Below are positions 28,096 through 36,821 of a stretch of DNA of 64,000 bases, piece by piece. The translations under genes were made by a program, and so were the position numbers. The stretch is from the NCBI RefSeq assembly GCF_023370775.1, contig NZ_JAMCCQ010000005.1, forward strand, positions 248,001 through 312,000. Direction: 5' to 3'. The notes below the pieces were generated by a model, which was not told the DNA's origin, did no database searches, and worked only from the letters and a program-made list of their open reading frames with translations. The DNA is from Marivita sp. GX14005 (GTDB lineage: Bacteria; Pseudomonadota; Alphaproteobacteria; Rhodobacterales; Rhodobacteraceae). Position 1 is the stretch's first letter; the number at the start of each line of letters is the position of its first letter.

Positions 28096-30399
28096 ATGGC
28101 CGTGGCCACTTGGGCACGATCCTTCAACTGGAGCCGGCTCAGCCGGATCCGCAGGCAAAGACGCTACCAGAACGCGATGACGCTCGGGCTGGTGGTGCTT
28201 GGCCCGCTGCTCGCCATTGCCACGATCCTCGTTCTCGGACCGCTCGACAGCGGGCGCGGCGCACAGCTCAACCTGCGGCTCGTGCTGCTGGCCGATCTTG
28301 TCTATGTGCTGCTGCTGGCCGCGCTCGTGCTCAGCCGGGTGGCCAAGATGATCGCCGCGCGGCGCGCCAAATCCGCCGGATCGCGGCTGCATCTGCGGCT
28401 GACGGGGGCGTTTGCCCTGATGGCGCTTTTGCCGACGATCACCGTGGCGGTGTTCGCGGTGCTGACGATCAATATCGGTCTGGAAACGTGGTTTTCCGAA
28501 CGTGTGCGCAACGTGGTGGGCGCGTCGCTCTCTGCGGCGGAGGCTTACGAGCAAGAGCATCGCGAGGGGCTAACGCAGGACGCCCGCGCGCTCGCGGCCT
28601 TTCTCGATGCCAACCGCCGCGCGACCTTCATCATGGATGACGGCGAATTGCGGCAAGCGCTCAGCCAGGGTCAGGCGCAGATCCAGCGCGGGCTGCGCGA
28701 AGCCTATGTCATTGACGGGGCCGGGGAAATCCGCGCGCGCGGCGAGCGGTCCTATCTCTTCGATTACGAACGCCCGAGCGAAGCGCAGATCGCAGGTGCG
28801 GATGAGGCCGGGATCGCGCTGATGCAGGACTGGGATCGCAACGAGCTGCGCGCGCTCGTCCCGCTTGAGGCATTTGCCGACAGGTATCTTTACGTCACGC
28901 GCGAGGTGGACGGGCAGATCCTCAATCTGCTCGACGACACGCAGGCCACCGCGCGCTTCTACCAGCAACAGGAAAACGATCGCGGGCGCGTGCTCTTCGA
29001 TTTCGCGTTGCTCTATCTGGGCTTCGCGGTGCTTCTGATCCTCGCTGCGGTCTGGCTCGGCCTGTGGTTCGCCGAACGGCTCAGCCGTCCGGTCGGTCGC
29101 CTCACCGGCGCGGCGCAGCGGGTCGGGGCGGGGGATCTCGACGTCAAGGTCGTCGAGGAGGATGGCGACGACGAGATCGCCATGCTGGGGCGCTATTTCA
29201 ACCAGATGACGCGCCAGCTGAAGGGCCAGCGCGACACGTTGCTCGACAACACCCGGCAAATCGAACGCCGCCAACGGCTCTTCGATTCCGTGCTGACCTC
29301 CGTGACCTCGGGCGTGGTAGGGCTCGACCCCGACGGGCGCGTCACCTTCGTCAACCGCTCTGCCGAACGGCTGCTCGGCTGGCAAGACAACCCGAGCCGC
29401 GTTCAGATCACCGTTGCGGTGCCGGAATTCGGCCCGCTTTTCGACCGGTTGCGCGAGCAGGGGATCGAAACCGCGCAGGAAGAGGTGCGCGTGACCCGCG
29501 AGGGGCGGCACGAGAACCTCCTGGTGCGCCTGTCCACCCGCCGGCGCGAGGATGGCGGGCTCGAAGGCTATGTGATCGCTTTCGACGACGTGACCGATCT
29601 GGTCAGCGCGCAGCGCATGGCGGCATGGGGCGACGTGGCGCGGCGGATCGCGCATGAGATCAAGAACCCGCTCACCCCGATCCAGCTGTCGGCCGAACGC
29701 ATCCGCCGCAAGTTTCGCAAGGGTCTTCCCGAGGAGGATGCGGAGCGGCTGGAACAGATGACGGAAGTGATCGTGCGGCAGACGAACGATTTGCGCCGCA
29801 TCGTCGACGAGTTCTCCAAGTTCGCGCGGATGCCCGAGCCGGACCGCAAGCCCGAGGATCTGGCAGATATCCTGCGCGGCGCGGTGCTGCTTCAGGAAAC
29901 CGGCCAGCCGGGCGTGCACTTTGTCACCGACCTGCCGGAAGGCGAAATCCCGGCCGAGCTTGACGCGACGATGATCGGCCAAGCCTTCACCAATCTGGTG
30001 AAGAACGCCGGGGAAGCGATTGAAAGCTATCGCGAAAAATACCCTGATAGCGCGATAGACCCGGAAGTTCGGATCACCTGCCGGATCGACGGGGACAGTG
30101 CCGAGATCACCATCGCCGACAATGGCATCGGCCTGCCGGACGACACGTCGCGCCTCTTCGAGCCTTACGTGACGACGCGCGAGAAAGGCACCGGGCTGGG
30201 CCTTCCCATCGTGAAGAAGATCATCGAGGAACATGGCGGCACGCTCGTTCTGGACCGTGCGGAGCCCTTCGGCGAGGACGGCCGCTGCGGCGCGCAGGCC
30301 ACGGTGCGCCTGCCGATCCTGACCGCGCCCGAGCCGCACGAGACAGCCGAGACCATCGCGGCCGACAGGCTGGCCGCGTTGAACGATTTCGAGACATGA
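28096..30399 (+). CDS. ntrY: Sensor histidine kinase NtrY
   Basis: A 767-residue membrane kinase paired with NtrX. Two N-terminal helices and a third (about residues 85-120) precede a long periplasmic part; a further helix (LLYLGFAVLLILAAVWLGLWF) leads into HAMP, then PAS (VVGLDPDGRVTFVNRSAERLL), the phosphoacceptor [16 protein letters not shown] and an ATP-binding domain (GTGLGLPIVKKIIEEHGG). ATG 28096 follows AAGGGCGGGGG. The 94 bases before it may hold a separate promoter. NtrYX signals nitrogen and redox state and affects the envelope in alphaproteobacteria. Confidence 0.95.
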   Translation: MAVATWARSFNWSRLSRIRRQRRYQNAMTLGLVVLGPLLAIATILVLGPLDSGRGAQLNLRLVLLADLVYVLLLAALVLSRVAKMIAARRAKSAGSRLHLRLTGAFALMALLPTITVAVFAVLTINIGLETWFSERVRNVVGASLSAAEAYEQEHREGLTQDARALAAFLDANRRATFIMDDGELRQALSQGQAQIQRGLREAYVIDGAGEIRARGERSYLFDYERPSEAQIAGADEAGIALMQDWDRNELRALVPLEAFADRYLYVTREVDGQILNLLDDTQATARFYQQQENDRGRVLFDFALLYLGFAVLLILAAVWLGLWFAERLSRPVGRLTGAAQRVGAGDLDVKVVEEDGDDEIAMLGRYFNQMTRQLKGQRDTLLDNTRQIERRQRLFDSVLTSVTSGVVGLDPDGRVTFVNRSAERLLGWQDNPSRVQITVAVPEFGPLFDRLREQGIETAQEEVRVTREGRHENLLVRLSTRRREDGGLEGYVIAFDDVTDLVSAQRMAAWGDVARRIAHEIKNPLTPIQLSAERIRRKFRKGLPEEDAERLEQMTEVIVRQTNDLRRIVDEFSKFARMPEPDRKPEDLADILRGAVLLQETGQPGVHFVTDLPEGEIPAELDATMIGQAFTNLVKNAGEAIESYREKYPDSAIDPEVRITCRIDGDSAEITIADNGIGLPDDTSRLFEPYVTTREKGTGLGLPIVKKIIEEHGGTLVLDRAEPFGEDGRCGAQATVRLPILTAPEPHETAETIAADRLAALNDFET

Positions 30400-30422
30400 C
30401 GATTGAAAAGGGGACTGAGGCA

Positions 30423-31838
30423 ATGAGCGACATTCTGATCGTGGACGATGAGCGGGACATTCGCGAGCTGATCGGCGATATTCTCGAAGACGAGGGCTAC
30501 ACCACCCGGCTTGCCGGCAATTCCTCGGATGCGATGGCCGAGATCAACGCCGAGGAACCGGCGCTCTTGATCCTCGATATCTGGCTGAAGGACAGCAAGA
30601 TGGACGGGATCGACATTCTCAAGACCGTCAAACGCGACAATCCAGATGTGCCGGTCGTCATCATCTCGGGGCATGGCAATATCGAGATCGCGGTCGCCGC
30701 GATCAAGCAGGGCGCGTATGATTTCATCGAAAAGCCCTTCAATATCGATCAGTTGCTGGTCGTCATCCGCCGCGCGATGGAAACCAGCCGCTTGCGCCGC
30801 GAGAACCAGAGGCTCAAGCGCGGCGAGACCGACGTGGCGCAGATGGTCGGCGAATGTGCCGCCTATCGCGGGCTTTTGTCGAATCTCGACAAGGTGACGA
30901 AATCGAACGGCCGGGTGTTGCTGACCGGCCCGGCAGGCTGCGGCAAGGAACTGGCCGCGCGTTACATTCACGCCAATTCGAACCGCGCCAGCGCGCCCTT
31001 CATCTGCGTCAACTGCGCCGGCGTCGCGCCGGAGACGATGGAGGAGGTGCTCTTCGGCCGCGAAACCGCCGATCGCGGTGTCGAGCCGGGGCTGCTGGAG
31101 CAGGCGCATGGCGGCGTGATCTATTTCGACGAGGTGGCGGACATGCCGCTCGGCACGCAATCCAAGATCCTGCGCGTGCTGGTCGATCAGCAATTCCAGC
31201 GCGTGGGCGGCGCCGACAAGGTGCGCGTCGATCTGCGGGTGATCTCCTCGACCAATCGCGACCTGCAGGAGGCCATCGCGGATGGCAGCTTCCGCGAGGA
31301 GCTTTATCACCGGCTCAACGTCGTGCCGATCACCGTTCCCAGTCTCGAAGACCGACGCGAGGACATTCCACTTCTGGCCGAACATTTCATCGCGCAGTTC
31401 AACGAAACGCAGGGTCTGCCGAAGCGCGCGCTGAGCGGCGACGCGGTGGCGCTGCTGCAGACGATGATCTGGCCCGGCAATGTGCGCCAGCTCAAGAACC
31501 TGATCGAACGCGTGCTCATTCTTGGCGACGGCACCGGCGACATCGCCGCGCGCGAGCTTCCGCAGGACAGCGCACCGCAAGGCGGCGAGGAGGGCCGGGT
31601 GGTCCTGTCCGGAACGCTGGCCACCATGCCGCTGCGCGAGGCGCGCGAAGCGTTCGAGCGGGAATATCTGCTGACCCAGATCAACCGCTTCGGCGGCAAT
31701 ATCAGCCGCACTGCCAGTTTCGTCGGCATGGAGCGCAGCGCGCTGCATCGCAAGCTGAAATCGCTGGGCGTGGTGACAGGCTCGAAATCCGGCAGCCGCG
31801 TGGCCTATCTGGAGGACGAGGTGGAGCCGGCATCTTGA
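30423..31838 (+). CDS. ntrX: Response regulator NtrX, GAFTGA-less
   Basis: A 471-residue response regulator. The receiver domain has Asp52 (LILDIWLKDSKMDG), and the AAA+ domain has Walker A GPAGCGKE (169-176) and Walker B VIYFDEVADM. A Fis-type helix-turn-helix closes the chain (GGNISRTASFVGMERSALHRKL). As in NtrC, the GAFTGA sigma54 loop is absent; the region reads FGRETADRGVEPGLL. I chose ATG 30423 (MSDILIVDDE). An ATG overlapping the ntrY stop (30396) would add nine residues. It is followed by a TTGA-coupled lipoprotein gene. Confidence 0.95.
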   Translation: MSDILIVDDERDIRELIGDILEDEGYTTRLAGNSSDAMAEINAEEPALLILDIWLKDSKMDGIDILKTVKRDNPDVPVVIISGHGNIEIAVAAIKQGAYDFIEKPFNIDQLLVVIRRAMETSRLRRENQRLKRGETDVAQMVGECAAYRGLLSNLDKVTKSNGRVLLTGPAGCGKELAARYIHANSNRASAPFICVNCAGVAPETMEEVLFGRETADRGVEPGLLEQAHGGVIYFDEVADMPLGTQSKILRVLVDQQFQRVGGADKVRVDLRVISSTNRDLQEAIADGSFREELYHRLNVVPITVPSLEDRREDIPLLAEHFIAQFNETQGLPKRALSGDAVALLQTMIWPGNVRQLKNLIERVLILGDGTGDIAARELPQDSAPQGGEEGRVVLSGTLATMPLREAREAFEREYLLTQINRFGGNISRTASFVGMERSALHRKLKSLGVVTGSKSGSRVAYLEDEVEPAS

Positions 31839-32431
31839 GGCAGGCCGCTCGCGCGGCGGCGCTCTTGGCCCTGCTTGCCGGCTGCGCAGTGCAGGACGCC
31901 GCAGGCACCGGGCCGGCGAGCCGCGCGGATACGAACAGCCTCGCTGCCCAGGGCCAGACAGAGGAAAAGATCGCGGCGGTGCGGGATGCGCTTCTCGCGA
32001 TGGATGCGTCCGTCGATCGGGAAGAAGCCGCCCGCGCGGCCCGCATAGCGGTCCAGCAGCCCCTTGTCTGGGCACGTGCGTGGCGCATGACCGATCCACC
32101 GCTGATGCACAATTTCAAGGTTGTGCATGGGCTGCGCGAAAAAGGTGTTTGTCAGGACTTCGCCGACGCAATGCACGTCGCGCTGCGCGATGAAGGCTTT
32201 CGCACACTCGAAATCCACCGCGCCCTTGGCAATATCCGCACGCTGGGTCTGGAGCACGCCACCGTGATCCTCAGCGCCCGCGGCCAGCCAATGGAGCAGG
32301 GCATCGTCCTCGACCCGTGGCGCCTCGGGCAAGGCCGCCTCTGGTTCGGCCGCACCACCGAAGACCCGCGCTACGAATGGGAAACGCCGGAATCGGCCCG
32401 CGCCTGGCGGTTGCAGCGGCGGGGCGGGTAG
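31835..32431 (+). CDS. Lipoprotein with possible Cys-His-Asp triad
   Basis: A 198-residue lipoprotein that starts at TTG 31835, sharing the four bases TTGA with the ntrX stop. The signal ends in the lipobox LLAGC (Cys17). The mature part has Cys106 in KGVCQDFADAMHVAL at the start of a helix, His141 in LEHATVIL and Asp160 in IVLDPWR. That order and spacing match transglutaminase-like and other papain-fold cysteine enzymes. I infer a periplasmic peptidase- or transglutaminase-like enzyme; the exact family is not recognised. Coupling to ntrX hints at a role in NtrYX-linked envelope functions. Confidence 0.7.
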   Translation: MRQAARAAALLALLAGCAVQDAAGTGPASRADTNSLAAQGQTEEKIAAVRDALLAMDASVDREEAARAARIAVQQPLVWARAWRMTDPPLMHNFKVVHGLREKGVCQDFADAMHVALRDEGFRTLEIHRALGNIRTLGLEHATVILSARGQPMEQGIVLDPWRLGQGRLWFGRTTEDPRYEWETPESARAWRLQRRGG

Positions 32432-32442
32432 GGGCCGCCCGG

Positions 32443-32676
32443 TCACGCCCAGCGAACGAGGCCGATCAAGGCCGAAGACGCATAGAACGCCTGCAGCAGC
32501 AGGAACGTCCAGCGCCTGTCGATGAGCGCCCAACCCGAAAACAGAAGCGCGGAGACCAGCAGGAGCGAGAACCCCAACATCTCATTGCCGGTATTGGAGG
32601 CGATCAACAGGGCGTAGGCCATCGCGGAGACCGAGCCCAGAACCTCGAATACCGTTGTCAATCTTCGGTTTTCCAT
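32443..32676 (-). CDS. Small three-helix membrane protein
   Basis: A 77-residue protein with three hydrophobic segments (SVSAMAYALLIASNTG, EMLGFSLLLVSALLFSGWAL, FLLLQAFYASSALIGLVRW). The ATG at 32676 (MENRRLTTVFEVLG) has GGGGCGAG upstream. A longer in-frame version would read through a tandem DNA repeat coding AVSHTGAVSQTG. The pattern recalls single YgjV/PnuC-like repeats but I make no family call. It converges on the ntrX-linked lipoprotein gene and is divergent from the LysE-type exporter. Confidence 0.65.
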   Translation of the reverse strand: MENRRLTTVFEVLGSVSAMAYALLIASNTGNEMLGFSLLLVSALLFSGWALIDRRWTFLLLQAFYASSALIGLVRWA

Positions 32677-32692
32677 CACGCTCGCCCCTGTC

Positions 32693-32722
32693 TGAGATAC
32701 CGCCCCGGTGTGAGATACCGCC
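32693..32722 (-). repeat. Tandem 12-bp direct repeat, 18-bp period
   Basis: TGAGATACCGCC occurs twice on the plus strand, at 32693-32704 and 32711-32722, separated by CCGGTG. On the minus strand this is GGCGGTATCTCA repeated, ending 16 bases upstream of the small membrane protein's ATG. It may be an operator or a duplicated leader segment. Confidence 0.5.
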
Positions 32723-32835
32723 TCATGGTTTAGCCGCCTGCGCGATACGGGCAACGGATTTCTGTCGATCCGCGTTGACCGGTTGAAAACCGCAGTCTAC
32801 CGTCGCGCGATGATCGGGTTTGCATCGGGGATCGC

Positions 32836-33465
32836 ATGGACTTTCACATCTGGCTGACATTCGTGATCGCATCTTGCGCCCTTCTTGTCATTCCGGGGCC
32901 GACCGTGCTGCTGGTTCTCAGCTACGCGCTCAGCCAGGGCCGCAGGGTGGCGCTCGCGATGGTGGCCGGCGTTGCGTTAGGCGATTTCATCGCCATGTCC
33001 GCATCGCTTGCAGGGCTGGGGGCCTTGGTGCTCGCTTCGGCCACGCTGTTCACCGTTATCAAGTGGATCGGAGCGATCTACCTCGTTTATCTTGGCATCA
33101 GGCTGTTGCGCACGGCACCAAAGGCGGCGCCTGACGTCTCGGACGGTCTGCCCGCCGCGCGGCCCTCGCGAATCTTCGGCCATGCAACCGCCGTGACCGC
33201 GCTCAACCCGAAATCGATCGTGTTCTTCATCGCCTTCGTTCCACAATTCGTAGAACCGGGACGGCCGCTTCTGCCGCAGTTTTCCGTTTTGATCGTCACC
33301 TTCGTTGGTCTTGCCGCGTTGAACGCGCTCGCCTACGCGTTTCTCGCGGACAGGGTTCGGGCAAAGGTCTCGCGTCCATCCGTTATGGCCTGGGTTTCAC
33401 GGATCGGAGGCGGCGCGCTGATCGCGATGGGTGTCGCAGCCGCCGCTGTCCGGCGCGCGCCATAA
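32836..33465 (+). CDS. LysE/RhtB-family amino-acid exporter
   Basis: A 209-residue inner-membrane exporter of six helices. The family motifs are VIPGPTVLLVLSYALSQGRR near the N-terminus (the P-G-P signature), KWIGAIYLVYLGIRLLR, and NPKSIVFFIAFVPQFV in the second half. Members export amino acids such as lysine, threonine or homoserine lactone; the substrate cannot be assigned. The 101 bases to trkA hold no gene I can see. Confidence 0.9.
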   Translation: MDFHIWLTFVIASCALLVIPGPTVLLVLSYALSQGRRVALAMVAGVALGDFIAMSASLAGLGALVLASATLFTVIKWIGAIYLVYLGIRLLRTAPKAAPDVSDGLPAARPSRIFGHATAVTALNPKSIVFFIAFVPQFVEPGRPLLPQFSVLIVTFVGLAALNALAYAFLADRVRAKVSRPSVMAWVSRIGGGALIAMGVAAAAVRRAP

Positions 33466-33566
33466 AGCACGCCGCCCGCAGGTCCGGCATCAATTGACCC
33501 GGCCCCCCGCCTCTGCCAAACAGAACCCTGCGCCACAGCCAGGGAACCCCGACGGGGGCGAATGCC

Positions 33567-34943
33567 ATGAAAGTCATCATCTGCGGGGCCGGTCAGGTCG
33601 GGTGGCAGATCGCGCGACATCTGTCGGGCGAGCGCAACGATGTCACGGTCGTGGACAGCAATGCCGACCTCGTGCGCCGGGCGACCGATGCGCTCGATGT
33701 GCAGGGGATCGCGGGCTTCGCCTCCTATCCGGACGTGCTGGAGCGGGCGGGCGCCAAGGATGCCGACATGATCATCGCCGCGACCCATTCGGACGAGGTC
33801 AACATGGTGACCTGCCAGGTCGCCCATTCGGTGTTTTCCATCCCGCGCAAGATCGCGCGGCTGCGCGCCAAGAGCTATCTGACGGCGATCTATTCCGACC
33901 TTTACCGCCGCGATCACATGCCCATCGACGTGGTGATCAGCCCCGAGATGGAGGTGGCCGAGGCCGCGATGCAGCGGCTTGCCGCGCCGGCGGCCTTCGA
34001 TACCGAGAAGTTCCTGGGCGGCAAGGCCTCGCTTCTGGGGCTGACGATCGACGAGGACTGCCCCATCGTCAACACGCCTCTCAACCAGCTGACCGATCTT
34101 TTCTCGACGCTTCGGGTGATCGTGGTCGGCATTCGGCGCGAAGGCACGCTTTTCGCGCCGGAATCGGGAGACCAGATCTTTCCGGGCGATGCCTGTTACG
34201 TCATGGCGCATGAGGAAGACGTGCGCCGCACTCTGGAGGTGTTCGGCAAGACCCATCGCAAGCAGGAACGCGTTGTCATCATCGGCGGCGGCAATGTCGG
34301 GCTGATGGTTGCCCGGCAGCTCGAGGAACGCACGACGCGCGTGCGGGTCAAGGTGATCGAACGCAACCGCAAGATCGCCGAACGCGCCGCAGAGGCACTG
34401 GAGAAAACCATCGTGCTGAACGGCGACGGGATGGATGTCGCGCTTCTGGCCGAGGCCAATATCGAACGCGCCGATGCGGTGCTTTGCGTGACCGATGACG
34501 ACAAGACCAACATGCTCGCCGCCGTGCGCGCCAAGTCCGAAGGCTGCCCGATGGCCATCGCGCTCATCAACGATCCCACGCTGGAGCCTTTGATGGAGAC
34601 GCTGGGGATCGATGCCTATATCAACCCGCGGTCGGTCACCGTCAGTTCGATCCTGCGCCATTTCCGACACGGGCGCGTGCGCGCGGTCTATTCCATCGGC
34701 GATGCCGAGGCCGAGGTGATCGAGGCCGAGGTGCTGTCCACTTCGCCGATGGCCGGGCGCAAGATGCGCGACATCGATTTTCCCGAAGGCGTGCTTGTCG
34801 GCATGATCCGCAAAGGCGACAAGGTGGTGCGCCCCACCGGATCGACCGTGATCGAGGAGGGCGATCAGATCGTCCTTTTCACCCTGACGGGCGATGTGCC
34901 CGAGGTCGAACGCCTGCTTCAGGTGTCGATCGATTTCTTCTGA
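33567..34943 (+). CDS. trkA: Trk potassium uptake regulatory subunit TrkA
   Basis: A 458-residue cytoplasmic protein that gates the TrkH channel in response to NAD(H)/ATP. It has two RCK halves, each with a Rossmann motif (IICGAGQVGWQIARHL at the start and VIIGGGNVGLMVARQL at about residue 231) and each followed by a TrkA-C domain (the last around VLVGMIRKGDKVVRPTG). Its start is preceded by GACGGGGGCGA. trkH begins 3 bases after the stop. trkA next to ntrYX is the standard order in this group. Confidence 0.97.
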   Translation: MKVIICGAGQVGWQIARHLSGERNDVTVVDSNADLVRRATDALDVQGIAGFASYPDVLERAGAKDADMIIAATHSDEVNMVTCQVAHSVFSIPRKIARLRAKSYLTAIYSDLYRRDHMPIDVVISPEMEVAEAAMQRLAAPAAFDTEKFLGGKASLLGLTIDEDCPIVNTPLNQLTDLFSTLRVIVVGIRREGTLFAPESGDQIFPGDACYVMAHEEDVRRTLEVFGKTHRKQERVVIIGGGNVGLMVARQLEERTTRVRVKVIERNRKIAERAAEALEKTIVLNGDGMDVALLAEANIERADAVLCVTDDDKTNMLAAVRAKSEGCPMAIALINDPTLEPLMETLGIDAYINPRSVTVSSILRHFRHGRVRAVYSIGDAEAEVIEAEVLSTSPMAGRKMRDIDFPEGVLVGMIRKGDKVVRPTGSTVIEEGDQIVLFTLTGDVPEVERLLQVSIDFF

Positions 34944-34946
34944 CCG

Positions 34947-36461
34947 ATGCGCGTTCTCTTTCGCCTGCCGCTTCTGATCCTGCTGACCGGCCTTGCCTCG
35001 CTCGCGATGCTGGTTCCGGCGATCGTGGCGCTGGCGAATGACGCGCACCAGGACGCGCGCAGCTTCTTCTATTCCGCGCTCGTGGGGCTGATCTTCGTTG
35101 CGCTGATCGGTACGGCGCTGGCCAACCGGTCGCATAACCGCAACGCGATCCGGCAATTGCTGGCGCTGCTGGCAAGCTTCATCGTCCTGCCGGCCGTCCT
35201 TGCCGTGCCGTTCTACGAGGCGCTGCAGACGACGAGCTTTCTCAATGCCTATCTCGACATGGTCTCCAGCCTGACCACGACGGGCGTGCCGCTCTTTCCG
35301 GCCGAACGGCTGTCGATGGCCGAACATCTCTGGCGCGCGCAGGTGGGCTGGATGGGCGGGCTGCTGATGTGGGTCGCGGCGGCGGCGATCCTCGCGCCGC
35401 TCAACCTCGGCGGGTTCGAGGTGATCTCGCTCGGCGAGCCGGGGCAGGACATCGTCGCCGGCGCCGCGCGGCGCGACACGGCGAACCCGGCAAGCCGGCT
35501 CGCGCGCAGCGCGACGGTGCTCGTGCCGACCTACAGCCTGCTCACGCTGGCGCTCTGGGTGCTGCTGCTGGTCTCGGGCGATACGCCGTTCATCGCGCTG
35601 ACCCATGCGATGAGCGTGATGTCCACCTCGGGCATCTCGCCGGTGGGCGGCCCGCCCGGCGCCGGCAGCGGCTTTGCCGGAGAGGCGATCATCGCGGTGT
35701 TCCTGCTTTTCGCGCTCTCGCGCATGACGTTCTCGCAGGATACCGGGCGGCGTGACGAGGCGGGCCTGTTGCACGATCCCGAATTCCGCCTCGGGCTCTT
35801 CATCGTCGCGCTGGTCCCGATGACGCTTTTCGTGCGCCATTTCTTCGCCGCGCTGGACGTGGGCGATCAGAACAACCTCATCGCCGGGCTGCGCGCCTTC
35901 TGGGGCGCCGCCTTCACCGTCCTGTCCTTCCTGACGACGCATGGTTTCGTCAGCGTGGACTGGAACGAGGCGCAGGCCTGGTCGGGGCTGGAGACGCCGG
36001 GGCTCATCCTGATGGGCCTCGCGCTGATCGGCGGCGGGGTCGCGACGACGGCGGGCGGCGTCAAGCTGCTGCGGGTTTTCGCGCTGCTTGCCAGCGGCAT
36101 GCGCGAGGTCGACCGGCTGGTCCACCCATCCTCCATCGGGCGCTCGGGGCTGGTGTCGCGCCGAACCCGGCGCGAGGGCGCCTTCATTGCCTGGGTGTTC
36201 TTTATGATCTTCGCGATCACGCTGGCCGCGACGACAACCGGATTTGCCGCCTTCGGCATCCCCTTCGATCGCTCGCTGGTGCTTGCGGTCTCCACCCTGT
36301 CCAATTGCGGCCCGCTGATCGACATGGTGCAGGCCGGGCGCGTCTCCCTGCTCGATCTGGGCGCGGGGCCGAAGCTCGTGGCGGCGCTGGCGATGATCAT
36401 GGGCCGGCTGGAAATGCTCGCGCTGGTGGTGATCCTGACGCCGGGGCTTTGGCGGGATTGA
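34947..36461 (+). CDS. trkH: Trk potassium transporter channel subunit TrkH
   Basis: A 504-residue membrane protein that conducts potassium under TrkA control. The four selectivity-loop repeats are visible as SSLTTTGVPLFP, SVMSTSGISPVGG, SFLTTHGFVSVD and STLSNCGPLIDM. About ten hydrophobic helices surround them. It follows trkA by 3 bases in one operon. The 120 bases to hfq contain a short GCCGG/CCGGC hairpin just after the stop but no T tract. Confidence 0.95.
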   Translation: MRVLFRLPLLILLTGLASLAMLVPAIVALANDAHQDARSFFYSALVGLIFVALIGTALANRSHNRNAIRQLLALLASFIVLPAVLAVPFYEALQTTSFLNAYLDMVSSLTTTGVPLFPAERLSMAEHLWRAQVGWMGGLLMWVAAAAILAPLNLGGFEVISLGEPGQDIVAGAARRDTANPASRLARSATVLVPTYSLLTLALWVLLLVSGDTPFIALTHAMSVMSTSGISPVGGPPGAGSGFAGEAIIAVFLLFALSRMTFSQDTGRRDEAGLLHDPEFRLGLFIVALVPMTLFVRHFFAALDVGDQNNLIAGLRAFWGAAFTVLSFLTTHGFVSVDWNEAQAWSGLETPGLILMGLALIGGGVATTAGGVKLLRVFALLASGMREVDRLVHPSSIGRSGLVSRRTRREGAFIAWVFFMIFAITLAATTTGFAAFGIPFDRSLVLAVSTLSNCGPLIDMVQAGRVSLLDLGAGPKLVAALAMIMGRLEMLALVVILTPGLWRD

Positions 36462-36581
36462 GCCGGTCTTCCGGCCTGCGGAGATTTCGCTGTTTTTCCG
36501 CTGGAATTTACCCGTATGGCGCGACATAGTGAGCCATGTCGACGATCAGACGCGCAGGACCAGCAAGAATAAAGGCGATTT

Positions 36582-36821
36582 ATGGCATCCGATAGGCAGA
36601 ATCTTCAGGACGCGTTTCTCAATCATGTCCGCAAGACCAAGGTTCCGGTGACAGTGTTCCTGATCAACGGCGTCAAACTGCAAGGTGTCATCACCTGGTT
36701 CGACAATTTCTGCGTGCTGCTGCGGCGCGACGGACAATCGCAGCTCGTCTACAAGCACGCGATTTCCACCATCATGCCGGCCCAGCCGATCAACCTCTAT
36801 GACGGCGAAGCCGAGAGTTGA
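36582..36821 (+). CDS. hfq: RNA chaperone Hfq
   Basis: A 79-residue Sm-fold hexameric chaperone that pairs small RNAs with mRNAs. The Sm1 motif ([21 protein letters not shown]) and the Sm2 motif YKHAIST are complete, and the short acidic tail is typical of alphaproteobacteria. AAAGGCGA precedes the ATG. The stop shares TTGA with the downstream hflX, the usual partner. Confidence 0.98.
   Translation: MASDRQNLQDAFLNHVRKTKVPVTVFLINGVKLQGVITWFDNFCVLLRRDGQSQLVYKHAISTIMPAQPINLYDGEAES

Noticed and set aside
33333-36527. A very long open frame (over 1000 codons) on the minus strand opposite trkA, trkH and upstream genes
   Set aside because: It is the antisense shadow of GC-rich coding sequence. The plus strand encodes complete TrkA and TrkH with family motifs, and the minus frame has only low-complexity His/Arg/Gln-rich sequence.
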